Assembly: GCA_016720905.1 (NCBI GenBank) | Contig: JADKJT010000009.1 | Location: 124,001 to 188,000, forward strand | Length of the DNA stretch: 64,000 bases | Reading direction: 5' to 3' | Origin: Gemmatimonadaceae bacterium | Lineage (GTDB): Bacteria > Gemmatimonadota > Gemmatimonadetes > Gemmatimonadales > Gemmatimonadaceae | In this document: piece by piece, positions 25,950 through 35,188 of the stretch | How positions within the stretch are numbered: the stretch's first letter is position 1 | How the letters are laid out: each line of letters starts with the position of its first letter | The notes under the pieces: generated by a model | The model's input: the letters and a program-made list of their open reading frames with translations, nothing else | Database searches by the model: none | Told to the model about the DNA's origin: nothing | Program-made: the position numbers and the translations under genes

Positions 25950-28900
25950 ATGTTCCATTCTTGGCGCCCGGTGTTGGCGCTGGTCGGTTTGCTGGCGGGT
26001 GCGCAGGTCGCGCCGCTGGCACGTGCCACAGCCCAGCAAGGTTCGGGCGGTACGCTCACGGTTCGCGTGGTGGATATCGCGAGCCAAAAGCCAGTCGAAG
26101 CGGCCCGCGTATTTTTGGTGGGGACCACCATTGGCGGCACCACCTCGCTGGATGGTCGCCTCACCCTGCGGCCGGTTCCAGCGGGTGAGTTCACCGCCCG
26201 AGTGCTGCGCGTGGGGTATGGCGAGCAGACCAAAAAGGTGACGATCGTTGCCGGGCAGACGGCCACGATCGAGATCGCCCTCGCCGTTGCGGCGGTCAAC
26301 CTCACGCCGGTCGTCACGACCGCTACCGGCGAACAACGGCGCGTGGAGATTGGAAACGCCACGGCCAACATCGACGTCTCGAAGGTGCTCGAGACGGCAC
26401 CCGTGGGGAATCTCAACGACCTGTTGAACTCCCGCGCGCCCGGCGTGACGGTCACCAGTGGCACACAAACCGGCACCGGTGCGCGCATTCGCATTCGCGG
26501 CATGAATTCAGTGAGTTTGTCCAACGAGCCGATCTGGATCATCGACGGCATTCGGATGACCAGCAACAACGCGAGTTTCTCCACCGCCACGGGCAATGGC
26601 GGCACCACCGGCGGCAACAATCCCAGCCGGGTTGGTGACCTGAACCCCGAAGAAATCGAGAACATCGAGATCGTGAAGGGTCCGTCGGCCGCCACGCTGT
26701 ATGGCACCGATGCGGCCAACGGCGTCATCCTCGTGACCACCAAGAAAGGCCGTGCCGGCGGTGCGCGTTGGACAGTGTACACCGAAGGCGGCGCGCTGAC
26801 GGATCGCAACTATTACCCGACGGCGTACAGCACCTGGGGCAAACGTCCCGGCGAAACGGTCTCCACGCGCGGTTTCTGCAATCTGCAGCGCGTCGGCACG
26901 GGTGAGTGCACGGCCGACTCCACCAGCGCACTGAACATCTTCGACGAAAAAGATCTCACGCCGGTGGCCACCGGCAATCGCCAGCAGTATGGCGTGCAAG
27001 TGTCCGGCGGCAGCGAAGTGGTGCGCTACTTTGTGTCGGCGGAAAACGAAACCGAAGTCGGCGTGCTGTCGCTGCCGCAGTTCGAACGCCAGCGATTCGA
27101 CTCAGCGGGCATCCCGTTGCGCTCGTGGACATCGCGCCCCAACCAGATGGCGCGCAAGTCATTGCGCGTGAATCTGAACACCACCATCTCGCCGAAGTTG
27201 GATCTGGCGATGTCCACCAACTTCGTCGGATTGGGTCAGCGCTTTTCGCTGGAATCGAACGCGACGGCCGGACTGGGCTCGCAGGTGTTTGGCGGTCCCG
27301 GCACACGCAGCAACGGGGCGGTCAGTGGTCAGACCAGCTCGCTCAATGGCTATCGCGCCTGGACTCCCGGGTACACGTGGCAGGAGAAGACGGGGCAGGA
27401 CGTCAACCGGTTCATCTGGTCGGCACAGGCCAATTGGCGTCCGTTCAGCTGGCTGGCCAACCGCGCCACCATCGGCAACGACTGGACCGGTCGTGACGAC
27501 CAGAATCTGCTGTACCGCGGCGAAGGGCCACCGCTCACTGCCACCACGCGGCTGGGGTCGCGCGGTATCAACCGCGTGAACATTCGCAATACCACCGTCG
27601 ACCTGGGTTCGTCGGCGCAGTACAACTATTTCGGACTGAGCCACAAGACCACCATCGGCGCGCAGTACGTGGACTTCCAATTGGCCAGCGCGGCTACGGG
27701 TTCTGCGCAGTTGGCTCCAGGGTCACAGAATGTGGGTTCCGGAACACAGCCCTCCGTCTCTGAAGGCACCACGTTGCAGAAGACGTTTGGCGTCTTCTAC
27801 GAGCAGGCCTTGGCATGGAACGATCGTCTGTTCCTCACGGCCGCCGTGCGAAGCGACCAGAACTCCGCCTTCGGCACGAATTTCCAGAGCATCGTCTATC
27901 CCAAAGCGTCGGCCTCGTACCTCATCTCGCAGGAGCCGTGGTGGCGGGCGCCCTCGTTTGTGAACTCGCTGCGCCTGCGCTACGCCTACGGACAGTCCGG
28001 GGTGCAGCCGGGACCCAATGATGCGTTGCTCTTCTACGGCGCCAGCACCACGAGCATTGCCGCCACCGACCAGCCGACGGTCACGCAGGCGGCGCTCGGA
28101 AACCCGGATCTCAAGCCGGAGCGCTCCGCCGAACACGAAGTGGGCTTTGAAGCCGGACTCTTTTCGCAACGTCTCAATCTCGACGTCACCTACTACAGCA
28201 AGATCACGCAGGACGCGCTGATCAGCGCGGTGTTGCCACCGTCGTACGGCAGCGTGGCCTCGCAGCTGCGCAATCTCGGCGCGGTGAAGAACGCCGGACT
28301 CGAACTGGGCGTGACCGCGCAGCTCGTTGACCGCCGGGCGTTCGCGTGGGACGTGAACATTGCCACGTCGGCCAACGACAATAAAGTGGTGTCGTTGGGC
28401 AGCACCCCGCCGCAGATCGGAACCCCGAGCCGTACGGTGCCGGGGTATCCCGTGCAGGGCTACTGGGCGCAACCGATCACCGGATGGCAGGACAAGAACG
28501 GCGACGGCCTGTTGACGTATTTCGCGGACGCGTCAAAGAACGAAGTGTTCGTGGGCGATTCCGCCATCTTCCGCGGCTACGCCACGCCACGGTACCAGAC
28601 CACCGTGTCCAACGGCTGGGACCTGTTCAATCGCAAGCTGCGCATCGTGTCCATGTGGGATTGGCGCAGTGGCGGACTCTGGTACAACAACACCGAGCGG
28701 ATCCGGTGCACGCGCCCGAATTGCAGCGGTCGCATGAACACGAAAGCCGAGCTGGTCGATCAGGCCACGAACATCGCGGCCAACGAGCACCCGGCACGCA
28801 CATTGGACGGATTCCTGCAGAGCGGCGCGTTTGTGCGTCTCCGCGAGGCGTCGCTGCAATACACGTTCGCGCCGGAGTTGGCATCGAGGCTGGCGCGCGC

Positions 28901-29072
28901 GCGGTCGATGTCGTTGGTGGTCACGGCGCGCAACCTCAAGCTGTGGACCAAGTATCGCGGCACCGACCCGGAGTCGGGCTTCAATACCACCAACGGCACG
29001 GACGCACCCAGCGAGTTCCAGACCGTCGGTCCGCCAAGCTACTTCATCGTCCGTCTCAACCTCGGCTTCTAG
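25950..29072 (+). CDS. SusC/RagA-type TonB-linked outer-membrane receptor
   Basis: The 1040-aa protein has a signal peptide ending ARATAQQ. A carboxypeptidase-regulatory-like beta-sandwich (LTVRVVDIASQKPVEAARVFLVGTT) is followed by a plug domain (NLNDLLNSRAPGVTVTSG, RIRIRGMNSVSLSNEPIWIIDG, IEIVKGPSAATLYGTDAANGVILVTTKKG) and a long beta-barrel ending in a terminal Phe (VRLNLGF). It takes up oligomeric substrates, glycans or peptides, with a SusD lipoprotein as lid. The start at 25950 follows GAGGAG. SusD follows 12 bp later, so the two form an operon. Confidence 0.95.
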   Translation: MFHSWRPVLALVGLLAGAQVAPLARATAQQGSGGTLTVRVVDIASQKPVEAARVFLVGTTIGGTTSLDGRLTLRPVPAGEFTARVLRVGYGEQTKKVTIVAGQTATIEIALAVAAVNLTPVVTTATGEQRRVEIGNATANIDVSKVLETAPVGNLNDLLNSRAPGVTVTSGTQTGTGARIRIRGMNSVSLSNEPIWIIDGIRMTSNNASFSTATGNGGTTGGNNPSRVGDLNPEEIENIEIVKGPSAATLYGTDAANGVILVTTKKGRAGGARWTVYTEGGALTDRNYYPTAYSTWGKRPGETVSTRGFCNLQRVGTGECTADSTSALNIFDEKDLTPVATGNRQQYGVQVSGGSEVVRYFVSAENETEVGVLSLPQFERQRFDSAGIPLRSWTSRPNQMARKSLRVNLNTTISPKLDLAMSTNFVGLGQRFSLESNATAGLGSQVFGGPGTRSNGAVSGQTSSLNGYRAWTPGYTWQEKTGQDVNRFIWSAQANWRPFSWLANRATIGNDWTGRDDQNLLYRGEGPPLTATTRLGSRGINRVNIRNTTVDLGSSAQYNYFGLSHKTTIGAQYVDFQLASAATGSAQLAPGSQNVGSGTQPSVSEGTTLQKTFGVFYEQALAWNDRLFLTAAVRSDQNSAFGTNFQSIVYPKASASYLISQEPWWRAPSFVNSLRLRYAYGQSGVQPGPNDALLFYGASTTSIAATDQPTVTQAALGNPDLKPERSAEHEVGFEAGLFSQRLNLDVTYYSKITQDALISAVLPPSYGSVASQLRNLGAVKNAGLELGVTAQLVDRRAFAWDVNIATSANDNKVVSLGSTPPQIGTPSRTVPGYPVQGYWAQPITGWQDKNGDGLLTYFADASKNEVFVGDSAIFRGYATPRYQTTVSNGWDLFNRKLRIVSMWDWRSGGLWYNNTERIRCTRPNCSGRMNTKAELVDQATNIAANEHPARTLDGFLQSGAFVRLREASLQYTFAPELASRLARARSMSLVVTARNLKLWTKYRGTDPESGFNTTNGTDAPSEFQTVGPPSYFIVRLNLGF

Positions 29073-29084
29073 GACTTCCGACCC

Positions 29085-30473
29085 ATGACCACAACCATTT
29101 TCACGGGCCGGCCCTCCACGCGGCGTTGTGTTGGCGCCGCGGTGGCCGTTGCCCTCTCGTTGACCGCCTGCAGTTCCGCCAAGGACAGCCTGTTGGCCGT
29201 GACTGACCCCGATATCATCAACGCCAGCGACGTCAACTCCGCGGAAGGGGCCATCGCGCTCGCCAACGGCGCGATTGGCACGTTTCGCACCACCACCGGG
29301 GGTGGAGAAAGCATCTGGTTGTTTGGTGGCCTGCTGGCCGACGAGTGGTCCACCAGCTCCACGTTCATCCAGAATGACGAGGCCGATCAGCGGCGGGTGC
29401 AGGAGTTCAACTCATCCGTCACGGGCATGCTGCGCAATTTGTATCGCACACGCACCCGCGCCAACGAAGCGATCACGGCGCTCAAGACCTTCAGCCCGAA
29501 TTCCCGCGCCTTGTTGGCCGAGATGTATCTGGCGCGCGGATACTCGGAGATGCAACTGGCATTGGACTTCTGCAACGGTATCCCGATTGGTCTCACCAAC
29601 GTCATTCCGCCGGACAACGGGACACCAAAGTCCAATCAGGAGGTGTTCACCCTGGCGGCGGTGTCACTCGACTCCGCGCTGGGTTTCGCCAACGGCAGCG
29701 ATGCGCAGAGTGTGCTCATGAACCGTGCCGTGCGAGTGGTCCGCGCGCGTGTCGCGCTGGCGCTGGCCGACTACACCACGGCGGGATCGCTGGTGACCGG
29801 ACTGCCAACAGCCTTCGCGTATCAGCACACGTTCTCGCTTACCACCAGCACGAATACCGTGTGGGGACAGGGATTGAGCTCACGACGCTACAGCGTGGGC
29901 GACAGTGTCGAAGGCAATCGACGTGACATTCCGGTCGCGAATGCCATTCCGTTTGCGTCGGCGCGCGATCCGCGATTGCCGGTGACCACGCCAACCACCG
30001 GCGCTATCAACGGGCAAGATGGACTGACGTATACGCGCACCACGACCACGTGGGGGCAACTCACGGCGCTCGATGTGGCCAACGGCGTGGATGCCCGCAT
30101 GATCGAAGCCGAGGCGGCGCTCAAGGCCAACAATCCCACGCAGTGGTTGGCCATTCACAACGCGCTCCGGGCCGCACCGCCCAAACTCGGGGATATCCAA
30201 CCGGCCGTCATGCCGGCGCTGACCGACCCGGGCACCGAGGTTGGGCGGGTTCTGCTCCACTTCCGTGAGAAGGCATTCTGGACGTTCAGCCGCGGTCAGC
30301 GTCTTGGCGACATGCGGCGGCTCATCCGTCAGTACGGGCGCACGGAAGCGAACACGTTTCCGCAGGGTGTGCACTACAAGGGCGGTACTTATGGCACCGA
30401 TGTGAACTTCGCCGTCAGCACCGACGAACGAAACAATCCGAACTACAAGGGGTGCACGAATCGACTGCCGTAA
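29085..30473 (+). CDS. SusD/RagB-family outer-membrane lipoprotein
   Basis: The 462-aa protein has a lipobox ending at Cys29 (LSLTAC). The SusD helical scaffold is visible (SAEGAIALANGAIG, RTRANEAITALKTF, LAEMYLARGYSEMQLALDFCNGIPI) along with a C-terminal RagB-like part (REKAFWTFSRGQRLGDMRRLIRQYGR). It works with the SusC receptor upstream as the surface substrate-binding lid. No glycoside hydrolase is adjacent, so the substrate cannot be read from context; many Gemmatimonadota SusCD pairs are thought to take up peptides. Confidence 0.92.
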   Translation: MTTTIFTGRPSTRRCVGAAVAVALSLTACSSAKDSLLAVTDPDIINASDVNSAEGAIALANGAIGTFRTTTGGGESIWLFGGLLADEWSTSSTFIQNDEADQRRVQEFNSSVTGMLRNLYRTRTRANEAITALKTFSPNSRALLAEMYLARGYSEMQLALDFCNGIPIGLTNVIPPDNGTPKSNQEVFTLAAVSLDSALGFANGSDAQSVLMNRAVRVVRARVALALADYTTAGSLVTGLPTAFAYQHTFSLTTSTNTVWGQGLSSRRYSVGDSVEGNRRDIPVANAIPFASARDPRLPVTTPTTGAINGQDGLTYTRTTTTWGQLTALDVANGVDARMIEAEAALKANNPTQWLAIHNALRAAPPKLGDIQPAVMPALTDPGTEVGRVLLHFREKAFWTFSRGQRLGDMRRLIRQYGRTEANTFPQGVHYKGGTYGTDVNFAVSTDERNNPNYKGCTNRLP

Positions 30474-30491
30474 CGCAGTCGCGTGATTGTC

Positions 30492-30526
30492 GCGAGGCCC
30501 CGGACACGGTTGTGTTCGGGGCCTCG
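30492..30526. terminator. Bidirectional hairpin between susD and the aminotransferase
   Basis: GCGAGGCCCCGGACAC (30492-30507) pairs with GTGTTCGGGGCCTCG (30512-30526), a stem of about 14 bp with one G-T wobble and a 4-nt loop. It lies in the 61-nt gap between two convergent genes. No U tract is evident on either side, so it is best called a GC-rich hairpin terminator candidate. Confidence 0.7.
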
Positions 30527-30534
30527 TCGCGTGC

Positions 30535-31782
30535 TCAGCCCAACTCCGCCTTGAGTGCCGTCACCAGTGTCTCCACGTCACGCTGGGTGTTGAACAGGTG
30601 CGTGGAGATGCGGTGGCCGTTGAGGAAATTGGCGGGCACCGCCTTCACTTCGATGTGGTATTTGTCGATCAGGCGCTGACGAAACGCGCCGCTGTCTACC
30701 GCCGGTGGCAGCTCGTAGGTGAGCAGCGGCGACGTGAGCGGTCCGGGTGCGGCGCTCACCACGCGAATCTTCGGCACCTGTTGCAGCGCGGCGTGCAGGC
30801 GATCGCGCAACGCCAGAATGTATGATTCGATGCGCGACTTGCCGATAGCCACGTGGTAGTCGAATGTCGCTCCCAACCCCAGCACACTGGGCAGGCTGCA
30901 CACGCCGGAGGATGCGGAGTACGCGTTGCGTCCGCTTTCCAGCGCAATGGGGTCGATGGTCTTTCCCAGTGTGGCGCTGAGATACAGCAGGCCCGTGCCC
31001 TTGGGCGCCAGCAACCATTTGTGACCACTGGTCGCGTAGACATCACAGCCCAGCGCCTTCACGTTCACGTCGATACCGCCTACGGCCTGCGCACCATCCA
31101 CCACCGTCATGCAGCCCCGCGCGTGCGCCAACGCCGACAGTTCCGCCACCGGCATGCGGAAGCCGGTGGACGTGAGCAGGTGCGAAAACGACAGCACGCG
31201 GGTTCTCGGTGTGATGTGCTGCGCGAAGCGATCGACGATGGCTGGCGCGTTGTTTTCACCCGGAGGGATGGACACCACGTCGAGGACCACGCCGTATCGG
31301 CGCGCCACATAGTCCCAGCAGACGCGACCGCCGGGATGCTCCTGATCGGTGGTGAGCACGCGGTCGCCGGCCGCGAACGTGAGCCCCTGTGCCACCCAAT
31401 TCATGCCCTCGGTGGTGCAGTTGGTCAGCACCAGCTCGTCGGTGGTGCAACCAATGAACGCCGCCGCCTTGGCGCGTACGCCCTCCATGGCCTGCTCGTG
31501 GGCTCCGTATCCGAAGGCGGCCGGATCGGTCTCGAGTTCGCGCCACGCCGCGATCACTTTCTCGATGACCGGACGCGGTGTGGGGCCCAGCGAACCGGTT
31601 TGCAGGTAGGTGATCCCCGGCGCGAACGAAAAGTCGCCGCCGGCGGCCAGGCCCAGCGCGGGCTGCGGAGCGCGATCGGCAGGAGAGCTGAGCGCGCGCA
31701 GCGCGCGCGGTGTCAGTCCGCCCAGCGACACCGCGCCCAGCGATGCGAGAAACGCCCGCCGAGACGCGGTGTCGTCAGTCAC
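30535..31782 (-). CDS. Class V aminotransferase (isopenicillin-N-epimerase-like), Tat-exported
   Basis: The 415-aa PLP enzyme has a twin-arginine signal (SRRAFLASLGAVSLGG). Class V features are visible: CTTEGMNWVAQGL, DQEHPGGRVCWDY, VVDGAQAVGGIDVNVKALGCD and the Schiff-base Lys255 in ATSGHKWLLAPKG. The family includes isopenicillin N epimerases and cysteine desulfurases. A Tat signal suggests folded export with PLP bound, seen in several bacterial lineages. It begins 2 bp after the peroxiredoxin stop on the same strand. Reaction unknown. Confidence 0.87.
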   Translation of the reverse strand: MTDDTASRRAFLASLGAVSLGGLTPRALRALSSPADRAPQPALGLAAGGDFSFAPGITYLQTGSLGPTPRPVIEKVIAAWRELETDPAAFGYGAHEQAMEGVRAKAAAFIGCTTDELVLTNCTTEGMNWVAQGLTFAAGDRVLTTDQEHPGGRVCWDYVARRYGVVLDVVSIPPGENNAPAIVDRFAQHITPRTRVLSFSHLLTSTGFRMPVAELSALAHARGCMTVVDGAQAVGGIDVNVKALGCDVYATSGHKWLLAPKGTGLLYLSATLGKTIDPIALESGRNAYSASSGVCSLPSVLGLGATFDYHVAIGKSRIESYILALRDRLHAALQQVPKIRVVSAAPGPLTSPLLTYELPPAVDSGAFRQRLIDKYHIEVKAVPANFLNGHRISTHLFNTQRDVETLVTALKAELG

Positions 31783-31784
31783 GG

Positions 31785-32495
31785 CTACTGGGGTTGTGCG
31801 ACCGTGCGCAGATACGGCTTGATGGTCTTGAAACCCTGCGGATACTTCTTCGCGGCCTCTTCATTGGAGACGGCGTTGGAAATGATGACGTCCTGCCCCT
31901 GCTGCCAATTGGCCGGTGTCGACACCGCATGCGTGGCCGTCAACTGCACAGAGTCCAGCAGGCGCAGCACTTCGGCAAAATTGCGCCCTGAGCTCATGGG
32001 GTACATCAGGATGGCCTTCACCTTCTTGTCCGGGCCGATAATGAATACCGACCGCACGGTTTCATTGTCCTTGGGCGTGCGCTGGCCCGGCACGGCCTCC
32101 TCGGGGAGCATGTCGTACAGTTTGGCGACGTGCAGGTCGGCGTCGCCGATCATCGGGAACGTGACCTTGTGGCCCTGGGTCTCTTCGATGTCCTTGGCCC
32201 ACCCGGCATGCTCGCTCACCGGGTCGGCGCTCAGGCCGATCACCTTGGTGTGGCGCTTGTCGAACTCGGGCTTGAGGCCGGCCATCGAACCCAGCTCGGT
32301 GGTGCACACCGGCGTGTAGTTCTTCGGGTGTGAGAAGAGGATGGCAAAATGGTCGCCAATCCACTCGTGAAAGTGGATGGGGCCTTCGGTGGTGTCGGCG
32401 GTGAAGTCGGGGGCTGCACTGGCCGCGCTCGGATGCGTCGGCCGCGCATTGCCGGCGCAGGTCCTTCCCGAGCGCGTAGTTGACTCGATTGTCAC
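31785..32495 (-). CDS. Prx6-type (1-Cys) peroxiredoxin, abnormal N terminus
   Basis: This thiol peroxidase has the Prx6 signature APDFTADTTEGPIHFHEWIGD and the peroxidatic Cys in HPKNYTPVCTTE, followed by the long Prx6 C-terminal domain (SVQLTATHAVSTPANWQQGQDVII). It should reduce peroxides in the cytoplasm. From the conserved APDF to the end matches the family, but no ATG, GTG or TTG occurs in the expected place. The nearest in-frame starts are GTG 32495 and GTG 32519, each adding a non-homologous Ser/Thr/Arg-rich extension. This 5' end overlaps the divergent serine hydrolase by over 100 bp. Start uncertain; function clear. Confidence 0.85.
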   Translation of the reverse strand: MTIESTTRSGRTCAGNARPTHPSAASAAPDFTADTTEGPIHFHEWIGDHFAILFSHPKNYTPVCTTELGSMAGLKPEFDKRHTKVIGLSADPVSEHAGWAKDIEETQGHKVTFPMIGDADLHVAKLYDMLPEEAVPGQRTPKDNETVRSVFIIGPDKKVKAILMYPMSSGRNFAEVLRLLDSVQLTATHAVSTPANWQQGQDVIISNAVSNEEAAKKYPQGFKTIKPYLRTVAQPQ

Positions 32496-33960
32496 TCGCG
32501 CGCTGAAGGCGTTTCCCACGCCCGGCGTTGCGGTCGTGGTTGTTCAGGACGGCAAGGTGGTGGTGGCCAAGGGCTACGGCGTCAAGACGCTGGGGGACAC
32601 GGCGCGCGTGACGCCCACCACCCGGTTCGGTATCGCGTCAAATACCAAAGTGTTTACGGCCACAGCCCTCGGTCTCCTGGTGGAGGAGGGGAAGCTCGAG
32701 TGGGATGCACCCGTCATTCGGTATCTGCCGCAGTTCGCGATGTACGATCCCTTCGTGACGCGCGAGCTCACGGTGCGCGACTTGCTGGTGCATCGCAGTG
32801 GCCTGGGGCTGGGCGCCGGCGACCTGCTGTGGTGGCCAGCATCCACCTACAGCCGCAAGGACATCATGTATCGGCTGCGCTTCATCAAGCCGGCCACGTC
32901 ATTTCGTTCGGCGTACGCCTACGACAACGTGCTGTACCTGGTGGCGGGCGAGATTATCGAATCGGTGAGCGGAATGTCGTGGGAGCGCTTTGTTGAAGAG
33001 CGCATTCTCAGGAAGGTCGGCATGACCCATACCACGTCGCGGCACGGTGACGCGGCCGCTCCGGGTGATGTGGCGACCACGCATGCACCGGTGAACGGCG
33101 CGCTGCGGGTGATCGCGCCGATGACCAGCGACAACACCAATCCGGCCGGTGGCATCAACAGCGGTGCCATCGACATGGCGAAATGGGTGCTCACGCAGTT
33201 GGACTCGGGGAAAGTAGCCGATGGCACGCGACTGTTTCGTGCGTCGACCGCACGCCAACTGTGGGCCCCGGTCACCCCAACGCCCATCGGGACACCGCCA
33301 CCGGAGCTGGCCCCGCTGCAGCGCGACTTCGGGTTCTATGCGCTCGGACTCAATGTGATCGACTTCCGCGGACGGAAGACATTGCATCATACCGGTGGGC
33401 TCCCTGGTTATCTGAGTTCAGTCGCCATGGTGCCGTCGGCGCGGGCGGCGGTGGTGGTCCTCACGAACGACGAATCCAGCACGTTTCTGGCGCTCACCTG
33501 GGCGTTGCTGGACCGTGCGCTCAACGCCCCGTCATTCGATTGGATTGGCGGGTACGCGGCGCTGACCGCGCGACAAGACCGCGCATTGGTTGATGCCGCC
33601 AAGGGCGCGCAGGCATCCCCCGACTCGGTCTCGCGTCCGTCGTTGGCCCTGGAGAAGTACGCGGGCACCTACGAAGACGCATGGTACGGCGACGTTACGG
33701 TGACGCACGAGCAGGGCACGCTGGTGATGCGCTTTTCGCACACGCCGCAACTGGTGGGGGACATGGTGCCGTGGCAACACGACACGTTTCTCGTGCGCTG
33801 GCGCGATCGGGAATTGCGGGCCGACGCCTACGCGACGTTTGCGCTGCTGCCAGATGGACGCATTGATCAGGTGAAGCTGCTCCCCGCGTCGCCCGATGTG
33901 GACTTCTCATTCGATTTCGCCGATCTGTTGCTCCAACCCAAACGAGCGGCGAGGCCGTAG
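32377..33960 (+). CDS. Serine hydrolase, class C beta-lactamase/esterase family
   Basis: The 527-aa frame has the class C motifs Ser88-x-x-Lys91 (IASNTK) and YDN (AYAYDNVLYLVAGEIIE), and a family C-terminal domain (SLALEKYAGTYEDAWYGDVTV, DUF3471-like beta-barrel). It is most likely a periplasmic esterase or D-aminopeptidase, not a true beta-lactamase. The first residues (KSGAALAALGCVGRALPAQ) make a usable signal peptide. That stretch, however, is antisense to the conserved N terminus of the peroxiredoxin, an improbable overlap for two real 5' ends. The rhomboid gene follows 4 bp after the stop. Confidence 0.88.
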   Translation: MGPSVVSAVKSGAALAALGCVGRALPAQVLPERVVDSIVTRALKAFPTPGVAVVVVQDGKVVVAKGYGVKTLGDTARVTPTTRFGIASNTKVFTATALGLLVEEGKLEWDAPVIRYLPQFAMYDPFVTRELTVRDLLVHRSGLGLGAGDLLWWPASTYSRKDIMYRLRFIKPATSFRSAYAYDNVLYLVAGEIIESVSGMSWERFVEERILRKVGMTHTTSRHGDAAAPGDVATTHAPVNGALRVIAPMTSDNTNPAGGINSGAIDMAKWVLTQLDSGKVADGTRLFRASTARQLWAPVTPTPIGTPPPELAPLQRDFGFYALGLNVIDFRGRKTLHHTGGLPGYLSSVAMVPSARAAVVVLTNDESSTFLALTWALLDRALNAPSFDWIGGYAALTARQDRALVDAAKGAQASPDSVSRPSLALEKYAGTYEDAWYGDVTVTHEQGTLVMRFSHTPQLVGDMVPWQHDTFLVRWRDRELRADAYATFALLPDGRIDQVKLLPASPDVDFSFDFADLLLQPKRAARP

Positions 33961-33964
33961 CACC

Positions 33965-34549
33965 ATGGCCATGTCGGTGGCGAAACGGTCCGCAGGCAGC
34001 CTCATGAAAACCATGCAGCTGCAGGCCACCGTTCTGGGCAGCTCACTCGGCGCGGCGTGGCTCACCCTGGCTCTCAATGTGCTCAGCGGTGGCGCACTGT
34101 TGCCGTACGGCATTGTCCCACGCTCAGTCACGGGGCTGCGCGGCATTCTGTTCGCCCCGTTCCTGCACGCGAATCTGGCGCATCTGACGGCCAACACCGG
34201 GTCGTTCGTGGTGCTGGGTTGGTTGGTGATGCTACGCGACAAGCGACACTTCGGACGCGTGACGCTGGCGGCTGCACTGACCTCGGGAATCACGTCATGG
34301 CTGCTGGGAGCGCCGGGATCGGTACACATCGGCGCCAGCGGCGTGATTTTCGGCTACCTGGGTTTTCTGATGGTGAGCGGGTGGTACGCGCGCACATTCG
34401 CCAGCATAGGGCTCAGCATTGGCGTGACCGCTGTGTGGGGGAGCCTGGTGTTTGGTGTGTTGCCCAACATGCCGGGGGTGAGCTGGCAGGGACATCTGGG
34501 CGGATTCATTGGCGGGGTGTTGGCGGCGCGGGCGTTTCGAAGAGCGTAG
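33965..34549 (+). CDS. Rhomboid-family intramembrane serine protease
   Basis: The 194-aa protein has six predicted transmembrane helices and the catalytic dyad Ser125 (GASGVIFGYLGF) and His177 (SWQGHLGGFIGG). FLHANLAHLTANTGSF is the usual His/Asn-containing helix 2 motif. It cleaves transmembrane substrates in the inner membrane; the target is not known. The start at ATG 33965 is 4 bp after the serine hydrolase stop, so the two are likely cotranscribed. Confidence 0.9.
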   Translation: MAMSVAKRSAGSLMKTMQLQATVLGSSLGAAWLTLALNVLSGGALLPYGIVPRSVTGLRGILFAPFLHANLAHLTANTGSFVVLGWLVMLRDKRHFGRVTLAAALTSGITSWLLGAPGSVHIGASGVIFGYLGFLMVSGWYARTFASIGLSIGVTAVWGSLVFGVLPNMPGVSWQGHLGGFIGGVLAARAFRRA

Positions 34550-34558
34550 GCAGCGGCA

Positions 34559-35020
34559 TCAGCCGTGGTCCGGAAGTCGCTCGATGAAATCGGCATCGGC
34601 GAGATCCTGCGGTCGACCAGTCGCGCGCTTGTTTCTAAGCAATGAGGCGCGATCGATGAACCAGACCGGTACACCGTCAATCGTCCCGCCGACTTTTGTC
34701 GACCAGGCATCATCAAACGACACGGCATACAACCGCGTCAAGAGGTCAACGCGATTCGGCGCGCGTCCCAGTTGGATCATCCGATCGTCGGCAGCGAAAT
34801 CCGCAGCCGACAGCCCATCCGACGCGAAACCGAATTCGCGCAATGCCCGTACAATGCGCGACCCATTCTCCTCAGTGGGTCGGACATAGCAGTCCAGATC
34901 CTCAGTGAATCGCGGATGTCCGTGAAACGCTACGGCGTGACCGCCGACGACGATGTACTCAACGTGGTTCGAGCTGAACAACGCGAGCAACTCGCGCAAA
35001 TCCTTGTGTAGTCTCTCCAC
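34559..35020 (-). CDS. Nucleotidyltransferase (AbiEii/DUF6036-like), possible toxin
   Basis: The 153-aa protein has a Pol-beta-type nucleotidyltransferase fold: VVGGHAVAFHGHPRFTEDLDCYV gives Gly26-Gly27 and the metal-binding Asp41/Asp43. This is followed by a helical region and VWFIDRASLLRNKRATGRPQDLADADFIE, typical of AbiEii/MNT-like proteins. GTG 35020 is chosen because it starts just before the fold; an earlier start at 35062 would overlap the upstream gene further. It overlaps a small helical protein gene, a layout common in type II/IV toxin-antitoxin pairs. NTP transfer to tRNA or protein is inference from family relatives. Confidence 0.78.
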   Translation of the reverse strand: MERLHKDLRELLALFSSNHVEYIVVGGHAVAFHGHPRFTEDLDCYVRPTEENGSRIVRALREFGFASDGLSAADFAADDRMIQLGRAPNRVDLLTRLYAVSFDDAWSTKVGGTIDGVPVWFIDRASLLRNKRATGRPQDLADADFIERLPDHG

Positions 35021-35153
35021 GGGCCTCCCTGTACCACGCGATGAGATCCAGCGCCCGATCAAGGCGCTGTTGCGGTGTCATCGCCGACAATTCTTCCCGG
35101 TCGGCCTGCGCCGCGTCATCGTGCGACTTGAAGATTCGGATCACACGTTCCAT
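34959..35153 (-). CDS. Small helical partner of the nucleotidyltransferase, possible antitoxin
   Basis: The 64-aa protein is charged and predicted helical (VIRIFKSHDDAAQADREELS, PQQRLDRALDLIAWYREARG). Its start lies upstream of the nucleotidyltransferase and its 3' end overlaps that gene's start by about 62 bp, so the two are almost certainly coexpressed. No DNA-binding motif is obvious. Small proteins of this look accompany nucleotidyltransferases in many bacteria and are annotated as hypothetical; an antitoxin role is inference. Confidence 0.7.
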   Translation of the reverse strand: MERVIRIFKSHDDAAQADREELSAMTPQQRLDRALDLIAWYREARGETTQGFARVARVVQLEPR

Positions 35154-35188
35154 GGATGGAAACTATTGTCTGGCGGGCCCCGTCGCAC

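Noticed and set aside
24684..26468. 594-codon reverse open frame opposite the ADOP permease and SusC
   Set aside because: Antisense of two family-matched genes; composition typical of a shadow frame.
32377..33960. Antibiotic-resistance class C beta-lactamase
   Set aside because: SxxK and YxN motifs are shared by esterases and D-peptidases; the C-terminal barrel and the genome context favour a housekeeping hydrolase.
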